In this document: positions 38,374 through 47,685 of the stretch, in pieces | Layout of the letters: each line of letters begins with the position of its first letter | How positions within the stretch are numbered: position 1 is the stretch's first letter | Assembly: GCA_031270825.1 (NCBI GenBank) | Contig: JAISXH010000047.1 | Location: 16,364-80,363 of the forward strand | Reading direction: 5' to 3' | Source: Bifidobacteriaceae bacterium | GTDB lineage: Bacteria > Actinomycetota > Actinomycetes > Actinomycetales > WQXJ01 | Length of the DNA stretch: 64,000 bases | Made by a program: the position numbers and the translations under genes | The notes under the pieces: generated by a model | The model's database searches: none | What the model was told of the DNA's origin: nothing | Seen by the model: the letters and a program-made list of their open reading frames with translations, nothing else

Positions 38374-40615
38374 CCCAATCTTCCGCGCCATGCGCGACCA
38401 AATGCGACCGAGCCCGGAATTGCTCGGGCGCCTGGAGGACCGCCTCGTCACCGAAACGGAGGCTGGGAGCGGCCAGACGGCATCGGACAGCGGTTCTCTA
38501 GCCAATCCGGCGGACGCCACAACCGCGCCCGCCGCCGCGCCGACCGCCCAACTGCCGCCGCCCAGCGGGGCCTATGGGAGCGGGCACGTCCCGCCCAGCC
38601 AGACCCGCCGGCCGGGCGGCCGCCGCGCCTCCCGGCGCCCGGCCAAACTGCCGCTGCTGGCCACCGCCGCAGTCGCCGCCGTGGCTCTGGTCGGCACGGT
38701 GGTGTACGCCACCGCCCGGGGTCCCAGGCTGACTGACACGACCTCAACCGGCGCTGAACTGACCCAGCCGGTGGTGGCCAGCCCGGCCGACTACTCCGAG
38801 GTCTACGCGGCGCTCGAGAAGGCCTGGCGGAACCCGGGCGGCGGCGCCGACGACGCCGCCGGGGGCGAAGCCGCCATCGCCGCCGGGTCCGAACCCGGTA
38901 TCGCGGGCGATGGCAGCAGGGAGGGCCTCACCACGCAGGACAAACCGGAGGCGGTCCCCAGCGACGCCCAAGCGGACGAGGATGACTACACCGGCACCAA
39001 CGTTCAGGTCGAGGGAATCGACGAGGGCGACATCGTCAAGACCGACGGCAAGACCATCTTCGTCGCCTCTGCGAACCAGGTGGTGTTGATCGAGGCCAAA
39101 GGCGCCGACACCGCCGAACTGGCGCGGATCGAGCTGCCCGCCACGGTCAACCAGCCCGAGCCGGGAATGAATATCCACGAAACGGTGCAGGACCTGATCT
39201 TGGGGGACGGCGTGCTGGCGGTGGTTGTCAGCCGCTCCGAGTATGAGTCGGCGCCGCCCGGTGTGTTACTGGACCCCCAGCCCTATTGGGAATGGGAACA
39301 CAAGGACACGACGGTTGTCCGGGTCTACGACGTCTCCACTCCGGACCAGCCCGAACTCCTGGCCGACCTGGGCCAGGACGGTTACTACCAGACCGCGCGC
39401 CTGGCGGACGGCAAGCTCTATCTGCTTTCGAATTACTGGGTGCCAGGCGAAGAGAACACCGATCCGAACGATCCGGCCACCTTCACGCCTTGCGTTAGCC
39501 GGGACGACGCCGTGGCCGTGCTGGCGCCAGCGGACCTGACGGTATGGGAGCGGCCCACCGCCGCCGCGTACGTGGTCATCAGCGCGATCGACCTGGCCGC
39601 AGCCGAGCGGGTGGACCAGCGGGCCGTCCTCGGCGGCGGGAACACCGTCTACATGAGCCATCAGAATCTGTACCTCTCGGCCAACCAGTGGCAGACCGAT
39701 GATGTGGGCGCGTTCTGGTCTCAGTTCGGGATCGGCAGCGGCACTAGCACGCCGGTCACCGAACTGATCCGGGTGGCCTTGGACGGCGGCGAACTGACGG
39801 TCGCCGCCGAAGGCGCGGTGCCCGGCACTGTCGTGAACCAATTCGCCTTGGACGAATACGAATCGAACCTCCGAGTCGCGACCACTATCGCCTCCTTCGA
39901 CGGTTCGGCGACAACCCGCTCGGCGCTGTTCGTCTTGGGGCCAGACCTGAAGGTGATCGGGGAGATCCCCGAGTTGATGCGCGACGAATCGGTTCAGTCG
40001 GTCCGCTTCACCGGCGCCACCGGCTATGTCGTGACCTTCCGCCAGACCGACCCATTGTTCGCCATCGACCTGGCCGATCCGACCGCGCCCAAGGTCATGA
40101 GCGCTCTGAAGATCACCGGTTTCAGCGCCTACCTCCATCCCTGGGGCGAGGGCGAGCTGATCGGCCTCGGCTACGCCGGCGACGAAACCGGCCTGACCGG
40201 CGGGCTGCAACTGGTTCTATTCGACACCTCGGATCCGTTCGACGTCTCCGTGCGCTCCACCCTGGACGTTGGCGGCGACCCCAACGAGGGCATCGATTCG
40301 AGTGCCTTGTGGGATCACCGAGCAGTCTTCGCCGACCCGGCCCAAAACGCCTTCGGATTCCCGGTGCGGTCGTGGGACCAGACGACCGGTGAGCTGAAGG
40401 AGGATTACCGGATCTACAACTACACGCCAGCCACCGGCTTCGAACTGAGCCAGACCTTGGAACTGCCCTCAACCGGGTACGACTCCTACTCCTACACAGG
40501 CACCTACCGCGGGCTGAGGATCGGCGGCTTCTTCTACGCCGTCGCCCCGACCGTCTTGGCAGTCTACGAGGGGACCTCCTACAGCCGGGTTCAGACGCTG
40601 GCGTACGCCGGCTGA
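38366..40615 (+). CDS. Membrane-anchored beta-propeller protein, candidate anti-sigma partner
   Basis: 749 residues from ATG 38366 with GGGAGGAG 7-14 nt upstream. Residues 1-94 are predicted cytosolic and begin with an amphipathic stretch (MNDPIFRAMRDQMRPSPELLGRLEDRL) resembling the N-termini of membrane anti-sigma factors. One TM lies near 95-116. The rest is a secreted beta-propeller domain: TNVQVEGIDEGDIVKTDGKTIF opens it, and repeated blades containing YDVSTPDQPELL and LADPTAPKVM follow. Translational coupling to the ECF sigma gene suggests an envelope sensor that holds the sigma factor. This role is inferred; no zinc anti-sigma HxxxCxxC motif is present. Confidence 0.75.
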   Translation: MNDPIFRAMRDQMRPSPELLGRLEDRLVTETEAGSGQTASDSGSLANPADATTAPAAAPTAQLPPPSGAYGSGHVPPSQTRRPGGRRASRRPAKLPLLATAAVAAVALVGTVVYATARGPRLTDTTSTGAELTQPVVASPADYSEVYAALEKAWRNPGGGADDAAGGEAAIAAGSEPGIAGDGSREGLTTQDKPEAVPSDAQADEDDYTGTNVQVEGIDEGDIVKTDGKTIFVASANQVVLIEAKGADTAELARIELPATVNQPEPGMNIHETVQDLILGDGVLAVVVSRSEYESAPPGVLLDPQPYWEWEHKDTTVVRVYDVSTPDQPELLADLGQDGYYQTARLADGKLYLLSNYWVPGEENTDPNDPATFTPCVSRDDAVAVLAPADLTVWERPTAAAYVVISAIDLAAAERVDQRAVLGGGNTVYMSHQNLYLSANQWQTDDVGAFWSQFGIGSGTSTPVTELIRVALDGGELTVAAEGAVPGTVVNQFALDEYESNLRVATTIASFDGSATTRSALFVLGPDLKVIGEIPELMRDESVQSVRFTGATGYVVTFRQTDPLFAIDLADPTAPKVMSALKITGFSAYLHPWGEGELIGLGYAGDETGLTGGLQLVLFDTSDPFDVSVRSTLDVGGDPNEGIDSSALWDHRAVFADPAQNAFGFPVRSWDQTTGELKEDYRIYNYTPATGFELSQTLELPSTGYDSYSYTGTYRGLRIGGFFYAVAPTVLAVYEGTSYSRVQTLAYAG

Positions 40616-40659
40616 TTTGAGGCGCCGCGCTCGGCCCGGCTGCGGCCAATAGCGGCTGG

Positions 40660-40692
40660 TCCGGTTCCGCTGCCCACCGGCGCGGAGCCGGA
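40660..40692. terminator. Hairpin between convergent genes
   Basis: TCCGGTTCCGC (40660-40670) pairs with GCGGAGCCGGA (40682-40692) with one G-U pair, between the propeller gene (+) and DUF5719 gene (-). No U-tract. Confidence 0.5.
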
Positions 40693-40706
40693 CCCGCTGC
40701 CTGCGG

Positions 40707-42224
40707 TCAGGGCCGGAGCGGATAGATGGCGACTGGTGTGGCGTCGACGCTGACAGCTGTCGGGACCGCCGCCGAAATCATTTCGCCGGCCGGGTCAGAC
40801 GCCGAGACCACCAAGGCCACAACCCCGGGCGTCCCCTCCCAGCGGAACCGGACCGCCGCCGGGTTGGCCTCGGCCCCCAGGTCCGCCACGGTCAGCGCCT
40901 GACTGGTCTGAGCGGCCAGGTCGACCGTCTGGGCCGTCCCCAGTTCGCCGGTTTGATCGACCGGAGTCAGCTCCAGCTTGGTCGCGTCGGCAGCGGCCAC
41001 CACCACTCTCGCCGCCAGGTCGGTTCCCGGCCAGGCGATGTAACCCTCCCCCGACGATGCCGCCGTGGCCGTCCAGGCGAATTCCTCCGGTTGGCCCTCG
41101 GCCCCGGCCCGCAGCGACAAACCCGCGGCCACGATCGGTTGGTCCGAGCGGATGAAGGCGGAGTAATAGCCAGCCGGCAACCCGCCCAACGACAAGTCAG
41201 TCACCACGCCTGGGCTGAGCACGGCCTCCTCCAACCCCGGCAAGGTGGTGGGGCCGTCAGGGCCCCACAGCTCGACGCTCACCACCGCCGGGACGGAGCC
41301 CGGGTTGAGCATCCTGATGGCCGAGGTCCTGACCGAATCGAAGGTCGAGTCGGTCACAGACAGGGCCGGCACCAGCGCCTCCGTGGCCGGACCCAGTCCT
41401 GGCGTGGCCAGTTCCACCCCGCCTTGGATCAGGCCCTGCAGGCGCGAGTGCTGCAGGAACACGGCCAGATCGCCACCGCTGGCGGTGACCTTGACCGCCA
41501 GCCGCGCGGCGTCCCCGATGTACCCCTCCAGCAGGACGGCGCGCTGGGACAGCGGCGGCACCGTCAGCCCGTTCAGGCCGACCGCCTCGACCGGCCCGGC
41601 CCCGTCCCACAGGGCCAGATCGGCGCGGACATTGGTGAGGCCGGGGTTGGTCAGCAGCAAACGAGCCGAAGACCCGGTCTCAGTCGAACCGGCCACGATC
41701 CAGGCCACCGCCGCGGCCGGGACGCAGGTCGTGGCGGCCACCCCGCGCAGGTCGCCATCCTCGAGATGTTGGAAAGTCGCCCCCGCGGCGGCCGGCGGCG
41801 CGGACGCCGGGTCGTCTGGGCTGACAAAAGCCGTCAGCCGGATCGGCGCCTCAGCCACCGTCGCATTGCTCACCACCACGTCGCGGCCCCGGCCGCTGAA
41901 CGGAATCGCGGCCGATTCCTCGTCCAGAGCCTGGGATTCGCCACCGCCGCTGGCCGCGATCAACCCGCGGCTGATCGAATCGACGGCGGTCGGATTGGGG
42001 TCGAAACGCGGGTCGTAAGCGATCTCGCCGGCGCCGTCGCCAGACAGCTTGAGGCTCCCGGCGCAGACGACCTCGGCATTGCCCGGGGGCACCTCGATCA
42101 CGCTGGGCGATCCCGCGCCGGCCAGGTCCGGCGGCCTCAGCCGGTCGACCACGACCAAACCGGCGGTCCCAGCCAGCATCGCCAGGGCCACCACAATGGC
42201 CCCGATTCGTTTGACCACTCTCAT
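40707..42224 (-). CDS. DUF5719 family secreted protein
   Basis: 505 residues from ATG 42224, whose A is shared with the upstream TGA (TGATG). It has an N-terminal signal/anchor (MRVVKRIGAIVVALAMLAGTAGLVVV). The extracellular part is Ala/Val/Ser-rich with repeated beta-type segments (LLTNPGLTNVRADLALWD; IRMLNPGSVPAVVSVELWG) that look like two related modules. Two cysteines occur early (VVCAG and ATTCVP). DUF5719 is found with the large GT2 membrane protein and WhiB in actinobacteria; its function is unknown, presumably envelope-related. Confidence 0.8.
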   Translation of the reverse strand: MRVVKRIGAIVVALAMLAGTAGLVVVDRLRPPDLAGAGSPSVIEVPPGNAEVVCAGSLKLSGDGAGEIAYDPRFDPNPTAVDSISRGLIAASGGGESQALDEESAAIPFSGRGRDVVVSNATVAEAPIRLTAFVSPDDPASAPPAAAGATFQHLEDGDLRGVAATTCVPAAAVAWIVAGSTETGSSARLLLTNPGLTNVRADLALWDGAGPVEAVGLNGLTVPPLSQRAVLLEGYIGDAARLAVKVTASGGDLAVFLQHSRLQGLIQGGVELATPGLGPATEALVPALSVTDSTFDSVRTSAIRMLNPGSVPAVVSVELWGPDGPTTLPGLEEAVLSPGVVTDLSLGGLPAGYYSAFIRSDQPIVAAGLSLRAGAEGQPEEFAWTATAASSGEGYIAWPGTDLAARVVVAAADATKLELTPVDQTGELGTAQTVDLAAQTSQALTVADLGAEANPAAVRFRWEGTPGVVALVVSASDPAGEMISAAVPTAVSVDATPVAIYPLRP

Positions 42225-45200
42225 CAATCGTCCTCCCGGGCGCTGGCGGTCCGCCGCAGCGGCAACGCCAGCAGTGCCGCCAGAGCCAGGACCGCTGCCT
42301 GCCCCGCGCCCAGCGCCCATGGCGGCGCGTGCCAAACGCGCAAGGAACCAGAACCCGCGGGCACTTCGAACACCTGATACCACTGGTCGGAATCCGCGGC
42401 GGCTAGTGGCCGGCCATCAAGGCTGGCCCGCCAGCGGGCGTCAGCCCGCTCGGCCAGGACCAAGCGCCGGCCGTCTGGGCCTTCCGGAAGCTCGGCCGCG
42501 AGCTCGAGCCCGGGCCCCCCGGCCAGGGCCACGCCTTCGCCGTCGGGGCCGACAACATGCAGGCGCGCCGCCGCGTCCACACTGATCCCGCCGCCAAGGT
42601 CGAGTCCGCCCGGAGCGACCTGCCAGACCACCGAGCCCTGCGCCGACTCGCGCACGCGAGTCAACCCCGGTGTCGCGTCCATGGCACCGGCCAGGCCCGG
42701 CTCGGCGGCGTCCACCAGGACGAACCCGATGCCGTAGAGGGCCAATCGGGCGGCCGCATCGCCCGGGTTGCGGGCCGCGATCCCGGCCAGCGCCTGGTTG
42801 ACCGCGTCTGCGGCCGCGTCCGGCCCGGCCACCTGGCCCGGCCACCCGCTCAAGCGACGCGACCCGGCGATCCCCTCAGATTCGGACACCTGATGGCCGG
42901 CGCCACGCACAACATCCCACGTCAGCACCGCTTCTGGGCCGTCGCCCAAGCTGGCCACCGCCAGCGCGTAGCCGGCCATCGCACCGGCGGCCTCGGCCGC
43001 CACGATCGGCGGCATCGGATGGCTGGCGGCCCGGCGCAACTCGGAGTGGCTCTGGCGCTGCCAAACCCCCAGCGCCGCCCCAGCCAACGGCCCGACCAGC
43101 AACACGGCCACGCCGGCCGCCGCCAGCCCGACCTTCAACCGGCGCCGCCCTGGCGGTCGCGCCAATGTGGCGTCATCTGACCTGCGGCCCCTCTCGGCGC
43201 GGTCTCTTGGGCCGCGCTCGCCCACGGCGCCGCCGAAGCCCGCCGCCACCGCCAACAGCCAGCCGCACAGGATCAGCCCGCAGGCGCCGCCGGTCCAGGC
43301 CGGCACCGGCTCGAGGGCGTCGACCGTGACAGCCACCCGGTCGAGGCCCCAAATCGCGGCCCCGCCGCTGAGGGCCAGCAACCAGCCAACCCGGACGGCG
43401 CGGCTGCGCCGCCCAGTCCTGAGCAGAGCCAAAACCGCCGCCACCACGACCACACCGGTGACCAGCGCCGCCGCCGGCTCGACCAGCCCCTCCGGCACGA
43501 AGCCAGGCAGGACCGGTTGGCGCGGCCAGCCCAGCAGTTGCAGCCAGAACGGCGCCGGCTGGTAGTCCAGGACCGGCCCTGGATCGGCCAGCAAGGCGCG
43601 CCAACCGCCGCCGCCGGATGCGGCCCGCCAGATCAAGGGCGCGAACAGCGCCAGGGCCGGCAAAGCCACCCAGGCCAGGCGGGCGCGGCGGCCGCGATCG
43701 GCCAGCAAGAACACCACCAGCAAGGCCGCCAAACCTGGCGCCAGCAGCGAAGGGCTGCCGGCGGCGGCGACCGCGAAAGCCAATCCGGCGAACGCCGCAG
43801 CCGCGACCGAGCCACGGACCGGGGGCTGGAGCTGTTCGGGTGCTGCCGCAGCACCCGCCGCGGCACTGGCCGCAACTCCTGCGGCTGCGGCCGAATTTCC
43901 GGCCGAATTTCCGGCCGCAGAGCCCGCTGCCGCAACTCCTGCCACGGCATCCGCCGCAGTTCCGGGCGCATTCTCGGCTGCGGCATCCGCCACAGTTCCG
44001 GGCGCATTTCCGGCTGTGGCATCCGCCACAGTTCCGGGCGCATTTTCGGCTGTGGCCACGGCTGGGTCGCCCGCCGCAGCTCCCACCGCGGTTCCGGCCG
44101 CAGCTCCAACCGCTTCTCCCACCGCGGTTCCGGCCGCAGCTCCCCCGGGGTCGCCCGGCGCCGCCTGGTCGCGAACCGCGCCAATCGCGGCCTGGGGGGC
44201 GGCGCCAACCTGGTCGACGGCATCGACCACCGCCGGGCGCACGTCCAACTGGTTGACGCCAACCGCCCTGGCGACCCCGAGCAGTGCCCAGGGCAGGGCC
44301 GCGTGCGCCACCACCGCCCCCAGCCGGCCATCCGCCACCGCCGCCCACAGCGACGGCGCCGCCAAATAGAACAACGCTGCCAGGGCCCGGAGCCACACCG
44401 AGCGGGTGGCCGCGCCCGCCGCGAACCACGCCCCCAGGGTCGCCACCAGCGGCCCCAACAGCAGCATCAGCTTGACCGCGGTGGCGCCGTCGCCGAAACA
44501 GAGCAGGGTCATCAGCGCGGTGACGGCGTTCAGCGGATCGCCGGGCCCGGCCTCACCGAGGCCCTGGGCCAGCCAGCCGCCAGCCGCCGAACGCGCCAAT
44601 TCGCCGGCGGTGGCATCCTGGGGCCCCAAGGCGCCGCCAGTTATGAACCCCGGCCCGATCAACTGATACATGGCGGCGACACAGATCCCGGCGGCCACCA
44701 CCATCACGGCCGTCAGCATGCGCCGGCGCCGAGCCGCCAGCTCGCGGCGTTCAGCCATCTCGATCTCGGTCGGCTCGAGGGCCTGACGGCGCAGCTCGGC
44801 CTGCGTGATGCGGCGGTCGCGCCGGTCCTGGCGGGCTTCGGCCGAGCTGATCTCAAGTGGCGCCAGACGCCGCCGCGGCGTCCGGCGCGTCCGGCGCGCC
44901 ACGTAGCGGGCCCGGGCCACGGCATCGAGCCTGGTCAGAACCGCCACCGGGGCCCAAGCCTCGTCGACGGCCAAACGGAAGTCCTTCGCGGCCAGACGCC
45001 AGAAGAAGCGCCCGATTCCGGCCGCCAGCGCCGCCGCCGCGAGCGGGATCAGAGCCCACAGCGGAGCGTCGACTAGCTCGGTGAAAATGAACGCCCGCCG
45101 CCTGGCGCCGTAGGATCGCGCCGTCGACGGCTTCGGGCGGCGCCGGTCCGAATCCCTCAGGCCGCGGTAGGAGGCCTGCTCATGCTCAAGCACGGCGTTC

Positions 45201-45934
45201 GGTTCGACCACCACGCGGTGGCCGGCCAGCCGGGCCCGCCGGCAAAACTCCAAGCCGTCACGGAATGGCCCCAACGCCGGAGCCATCCCGCCCAGCGACT
45301 GCCAGACCTCGCCGCGAACCAACATGCCGGCGCTGCCGACCGCCAGGACGTCTTCGAGGCGGTCATATTGGCCCTGGTCAAGCTCCCCGTCGACGCCGTA
45401 AGGCACGCGGCGGCCAAACGGCGTGGTGGTGACGCCGACTTCGCCCAGGCGATCGGGGTGGTCGGCCTGAACTTGTTTCGGGCCCGCCACGGCGACCAGT
45501 GGAGACATCTCCAGGCGCGCGACCAGGTTGGCCAGGCAGTCCGGGGCCGGATAAGAATCGTCGTGGAGCAGCCAAATCAGCGGCAGGGCGGCGCGCCCGA
45601 ACAGGCCCGCGGCCACCGCCTGGCCGAAGTTCTTGGCTCTGACCGCATGGACCACGGTCAGGATCTGACGGGGAATGCCGCAACGGATGGCCATTTCGGC
45701 GATCGCCGGATCGGAGCGCGCCCCGGCGTCAACCACTATCACCGCCGCAGGCGCAAGAGTCTGCCCAGCCAGCGCCACCAGGGCCCTGGGCAAGTAGTCG
45801 GACCGGCCGCGGGTGACGACCACGGCCACCACCTCTGCCGCAAGGCCCGCGACCGCCGCTCCCGCCGAGGTTGACCCCGAGAACCTCCCCGCCGGCCGGG
45901 AGGAATCGGCCTCGAAACGGATCGGCGCCGTCAC
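42224..45934 (-). CDS. Large membrane glycosyltransferase, GT2 domain plus multi-TM module
   Basis: 1236 residues from GTG 45934, overlapping the whiB stop (GTGA). An N-terminal GT2 domain (about 35-290) begins VVAVVVTRGRSDYLPRAL and carries the nucleotide/metal acidic motif WLLHDDSYPAPD at 122-131, with the later CRRARLAGHRVV and HEQASYRG segments. A basic linker follows, then about ten TM helices typical of GT-C-like or flippase modules, and a soluble C-terminal domain before a final TM. Between TMs is an Ala/Gly-rich insert (repeated NAPGTVADA units). It probably adds a sugar to a lipid-linked substrate; donor and acceptor are unknown. Confidence 0.85.
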   Translation of the reverse strand: MTAPIRFEADSSRPAGRFSGSTSAGAAVAGLAAEVVAVVVTRGRSDYLPRALVALAGQTLAPAAVIVVDAGARSDPAIAEMAIRCGIPRQILTVVHAVRAKNFGQAVAAGLFGRAALPLIWLLHDDSYPAPDCLANLVARLEMSPLVAVAGPKQVQADHPDRLGEVGVTTTPFGRRVPYGVDGELDQGQYDRLEDVLAVGSAGMLVRGEVWQSLGGMAPALGPFRDGLEFCRRARLAGHRVVVEPNAVLEHEQASYRGLRDSDRRRPKPSTARSYGARRRAFIFTELVDAPLWALIPLAAAALAAGIGRFFWRLAAKDFRLAVDEAWAPVAVLTRLDAVARARYVARRTRRTPRRRLAPLEISSAEARQDRRDRRITQAELRRQALEPTEIEMAERRELAARRRRMLTAVMVVAAGICVAAMYQLIGPGFITGGALGPQDATAGELARSAAGGWLAQGLGEAGPGDPLNAVTALMTLLCFGDGATAVKLMLLLGPLVATLGAWFAAGAATRSVWLRALAALFYLAAPSLWAAVADGRLGAVVAHAALPWALLGVARAVGVNQLDVRPAVVDAVDQVGAAPQAAIGAVRDQAAPGDPGGAAAGTAVGEAVGAAAGTAVGAAAGDPAVATAENAPGTVADATAGNAPGTVADAAAENAPGTAADAVAGVAAAGSAAGNSAGNSAAAAGVAASAAAGAAAAPEQLQPPVRGSVAAAAFAGLAFAVAAAGSPSLLAPGLAALLVVFLLADRGRRARLAWVALPALALFAPLIWRAASGGGGWRALLADPGPVLDYQPAPFWLQLLGWPRQPVLPGFVPEGLVEPAAALVTGVVVVAAVLALLRTGRRSRAVRVGWLLALSGGAAIWGLDRVAVTVDALEPVPAWTGGACGLILCGWLLAVAAGFGGAVGERGPRDRAERGRRSDDATLARPPGRRRLKVGLAAAGVAVLLVGPLAGAALGVWQRQSHSELRRAASHPMPPIVAAEAAGAMAGYALAVASLGDGPEAVLTWDVVRGAGHQVSESEGIAGSRRLSGWPGQVAGPDAAADAVNQALAGIAARNPGDAAARLALYGIGFVLVDAAEPGLAGAMDATPGLTRVRESAQGSVVWQVAPGGLDLGGGISVDAAARLHVVGPDGEGVALAGGPGLELAAELPEGPDGRRLVLAERADARWRASLDGRPLAAADSDQWYQVFEVPAGSGSLRVWHAPPWALGAGQAAVLALAALLALPLRRTASAREDD

Positions 45935-46254
45935 AAGGCGCGGCGCTGTTTCAAGCGGCGCCGTTCGCGCTCGGAGTAGCCGCCCCAAATGCCGAAGCGC
46001 TCATCGTTGGCCAAGGCGTAGTCCAGGCACTCCACCCGCACCTCGCAGACCGCGCAGATTCGTTTGGCCTCCCGCGTGGAGCCGCCCTTCTCAGGGAAGA
46101 AGGCCTCCGGATCGGTCTGGGGGCACAGCGCTCGCTGCTGCCAGCTGAGCGGTCCGGAATCCTCCACGCCGCCGAACAAGTCCGGCACATTCGATCGCGG
46201 ATCGATCACGCCGGACTCCAAGGTGAGAGCGCCCTCGCCCAATACATTCCACAC
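45931..46254 (-). CDS. WhiB-family iron-sulphur transcription factor
   Basis: 107 residues from GTG 46254, chosen because GAGGAGA lies 6 nt upstream; a TTG at 46287 would add 11 residues. Four cysteines (ALCPQTD; ICAVCEVRVEC) bind a [4Fe-4S] cluster. The GIWGGYSERERRRLKQRRAL end holds the G[VI]WGG turn and the basic DNA-binding/sigma-contact region. The EAFFPEKGG segment and the genomic neighbours (GT2, DUF5719, manB) match the WhiB2/WhmD group that controls septation in actinobacteria. It is 54 bp downstream of manA and coupled to the GT2 gene. Confidence 0.93.
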   Translation of the reverse strand: MWNVLGEGALTLESGVIDPRSNVPDLFGGVEDSGPLSWQQRALCPQTDPEAFFPEKGGSTREAKRICAVCEVRVECLDYALANDERFGIWGGYSERERRRLKQRRAL

Positions 46255-46308
46255 GTGTCGTCTCCTCGCAGCCAGCCACCCAAACAAGAAAAGGTTGCAC
46301 CAATGAAA

Positions 46309-47535
46309 TTACAGGTTTGTCGTCTTGGCAAGTCCCCAGGTCGCAGGTCCCATTCCGGGGGCCGCCAGGATGACCCGGCTCTTGCCCCGCAAGGTCATGG
46401 CGCCTTCTGAGGCCATCGCGAACAACGACTGCCCACGAGACAAGTGGAGCGATCCCAAGTCGGTGAAGGCGGTCACCTGACCCTCCAAGGCCAGGGCGAT
46501 CCGGGGGCCCTCCAACGGCACTTGGGTGGAGCCGGTGACGCGGATGTCGGCTAGCTGGAACAGCCGTTGCGGCGGCCGCAGCAGCCTGATGGCGCCCTGG
46601 CGCGAGACGGCGGGGCGCACCGGTCCGGAAGCGCCCCAGTCGATCGTCGTGGCCACCCGCGCGGCGTCGATGTACTTTCTGGTCAACCCGGCCCTCAAGA
46701 CGTTGTCCGAGGGCCCGGTGATCTCGACAGCCAGACCGCGCAGGTAGGCGTGCAAAGTGCCGGGCGGCACATACAGCGCCTCGCCCGGCGCCAGCGAGAT
46801 GTGGGTCATCATCATGACCACGGCCAAGGCGCGGTCACCCGGGTAACGCTTGGCCAAAGCCACCGGCAGGGCGTAAGGACCTGGATCGTCGCCGGGGGCG
46901 GCCAGTTGCCGCCGGCAGGCGGCGGTGAATTCGATCACCGCGTCCGGGTTGGCGTCCACGCCGGTCAGCGCGATCTGGACGGCCTCGCGCAAGGCCCCCG
47001 GGCGGCCCGGGGCCAGGGCTTGGACCAGCGAGCGCGCCAGGGCCGAGGCCCCGGCCAGCGGCGCCAACGAGGCCCGGATGTCCTCCGGCCGGCGGAAGCC
47101 GGCCAGCAATTCGAACGACGCCAGGGCGTAGACCATCTCCGGCTTGACGTGGGGGTCCTTGTAGGTCCGGTTCGGCGCCTCCAAAGCGATGCCCGCCGCC
47201 TCCTCGCGGGCGAAGCCGGCCCGCGCCTGTTCGGCGCCGGGATGCACCTGCAGAGACAGCGGATCGGCCACGCCCAGAATCTTGAGCAGGAACGGCAATT
47301 CGCCGCCATCCGGGCCGACACAGGACCGCGGGTTACGGGCGATCACGTCGCGCAGGGCCACTCCCGCGTCGTCCTCCCCCCGGCCCACCAGCGCCGATGC
47401 CGTGGCGTGAGCCCCCAGCCAAATCTCCGCCACCGGATCGCCCGTCGGCGCGACCCCCAACAACCGCGGCACCTGATCGACCGATCCCCAGGCATAGCTC
47501 CGCACAACATGGTCCAGCCGTAACACGGTAGACAA
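46309..47535 (-). CDS. manA: Mannose-6-phosphate isomerase, class I
   Basis: 408 residues from TTG 47535 with GGAAG 6 nt upstream. It interconverts fructose-6-P and mannose-6-P, feeding ManB. Zinc ligands are visible in LSLQVHPG, the Glu of HVKPEMVYAL, and the His of GTLHAYLRG; the active-site region reads GLTRKYIDA. The opening (RLDHVVRSYAWGS) is typical. Length fits the family. It is divergent from the ABC exporter at 47686, with a 150-bp intergenic region between. Confidence 0.95.
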   Translation of the reverse strand: MSTVLRLDHVVRSYAWGSVDQVPRLLGVAPTGDPVAEIWLGAHATASALVGRGEDDAGVALRDVIARNPRSCVGPDGGELPFLLKILGVADPLSLQVHPGAEQARAGFAREEAAGIALEAPNRTYKDPHVKPEMVYALASFELLAGFRRPEDIRASLAPLAGASALARSLVQALAPGRPGALREAVQIALTGVDANPDAVIEFTAACRRQLAAPGDDPGPYALPVALAKRYPGDRALAVVMMMTHISLAPGEALYVPPGTLHAYLRGLAVEITGPSDNVLRAGLTRKYIDAARVATTIDWGASGPVRPAVSRQGAIRLLRPPQRLFQLADIRVTGSTQVPLEGPRIALALEGQVTAFTDLGSLHLSRGQSLFAMASEGAMTLRGKSRVILAAPGMGPATWGLAKTTNL

Positions 47536-47685
47536 GAGTAGCTTCCATCCACCGCTCGCCGACCATCTTCACGGCCCCAGCGGCCGATCAGATGCCAGAC
47601 GCCGAACACCTCCAGGCCCCGCGCGCCGATTGGCCAAAGCCGACCGGCACCGGTCGGCGCCGTGGTCGCGCGATAGCCTGGTGAC

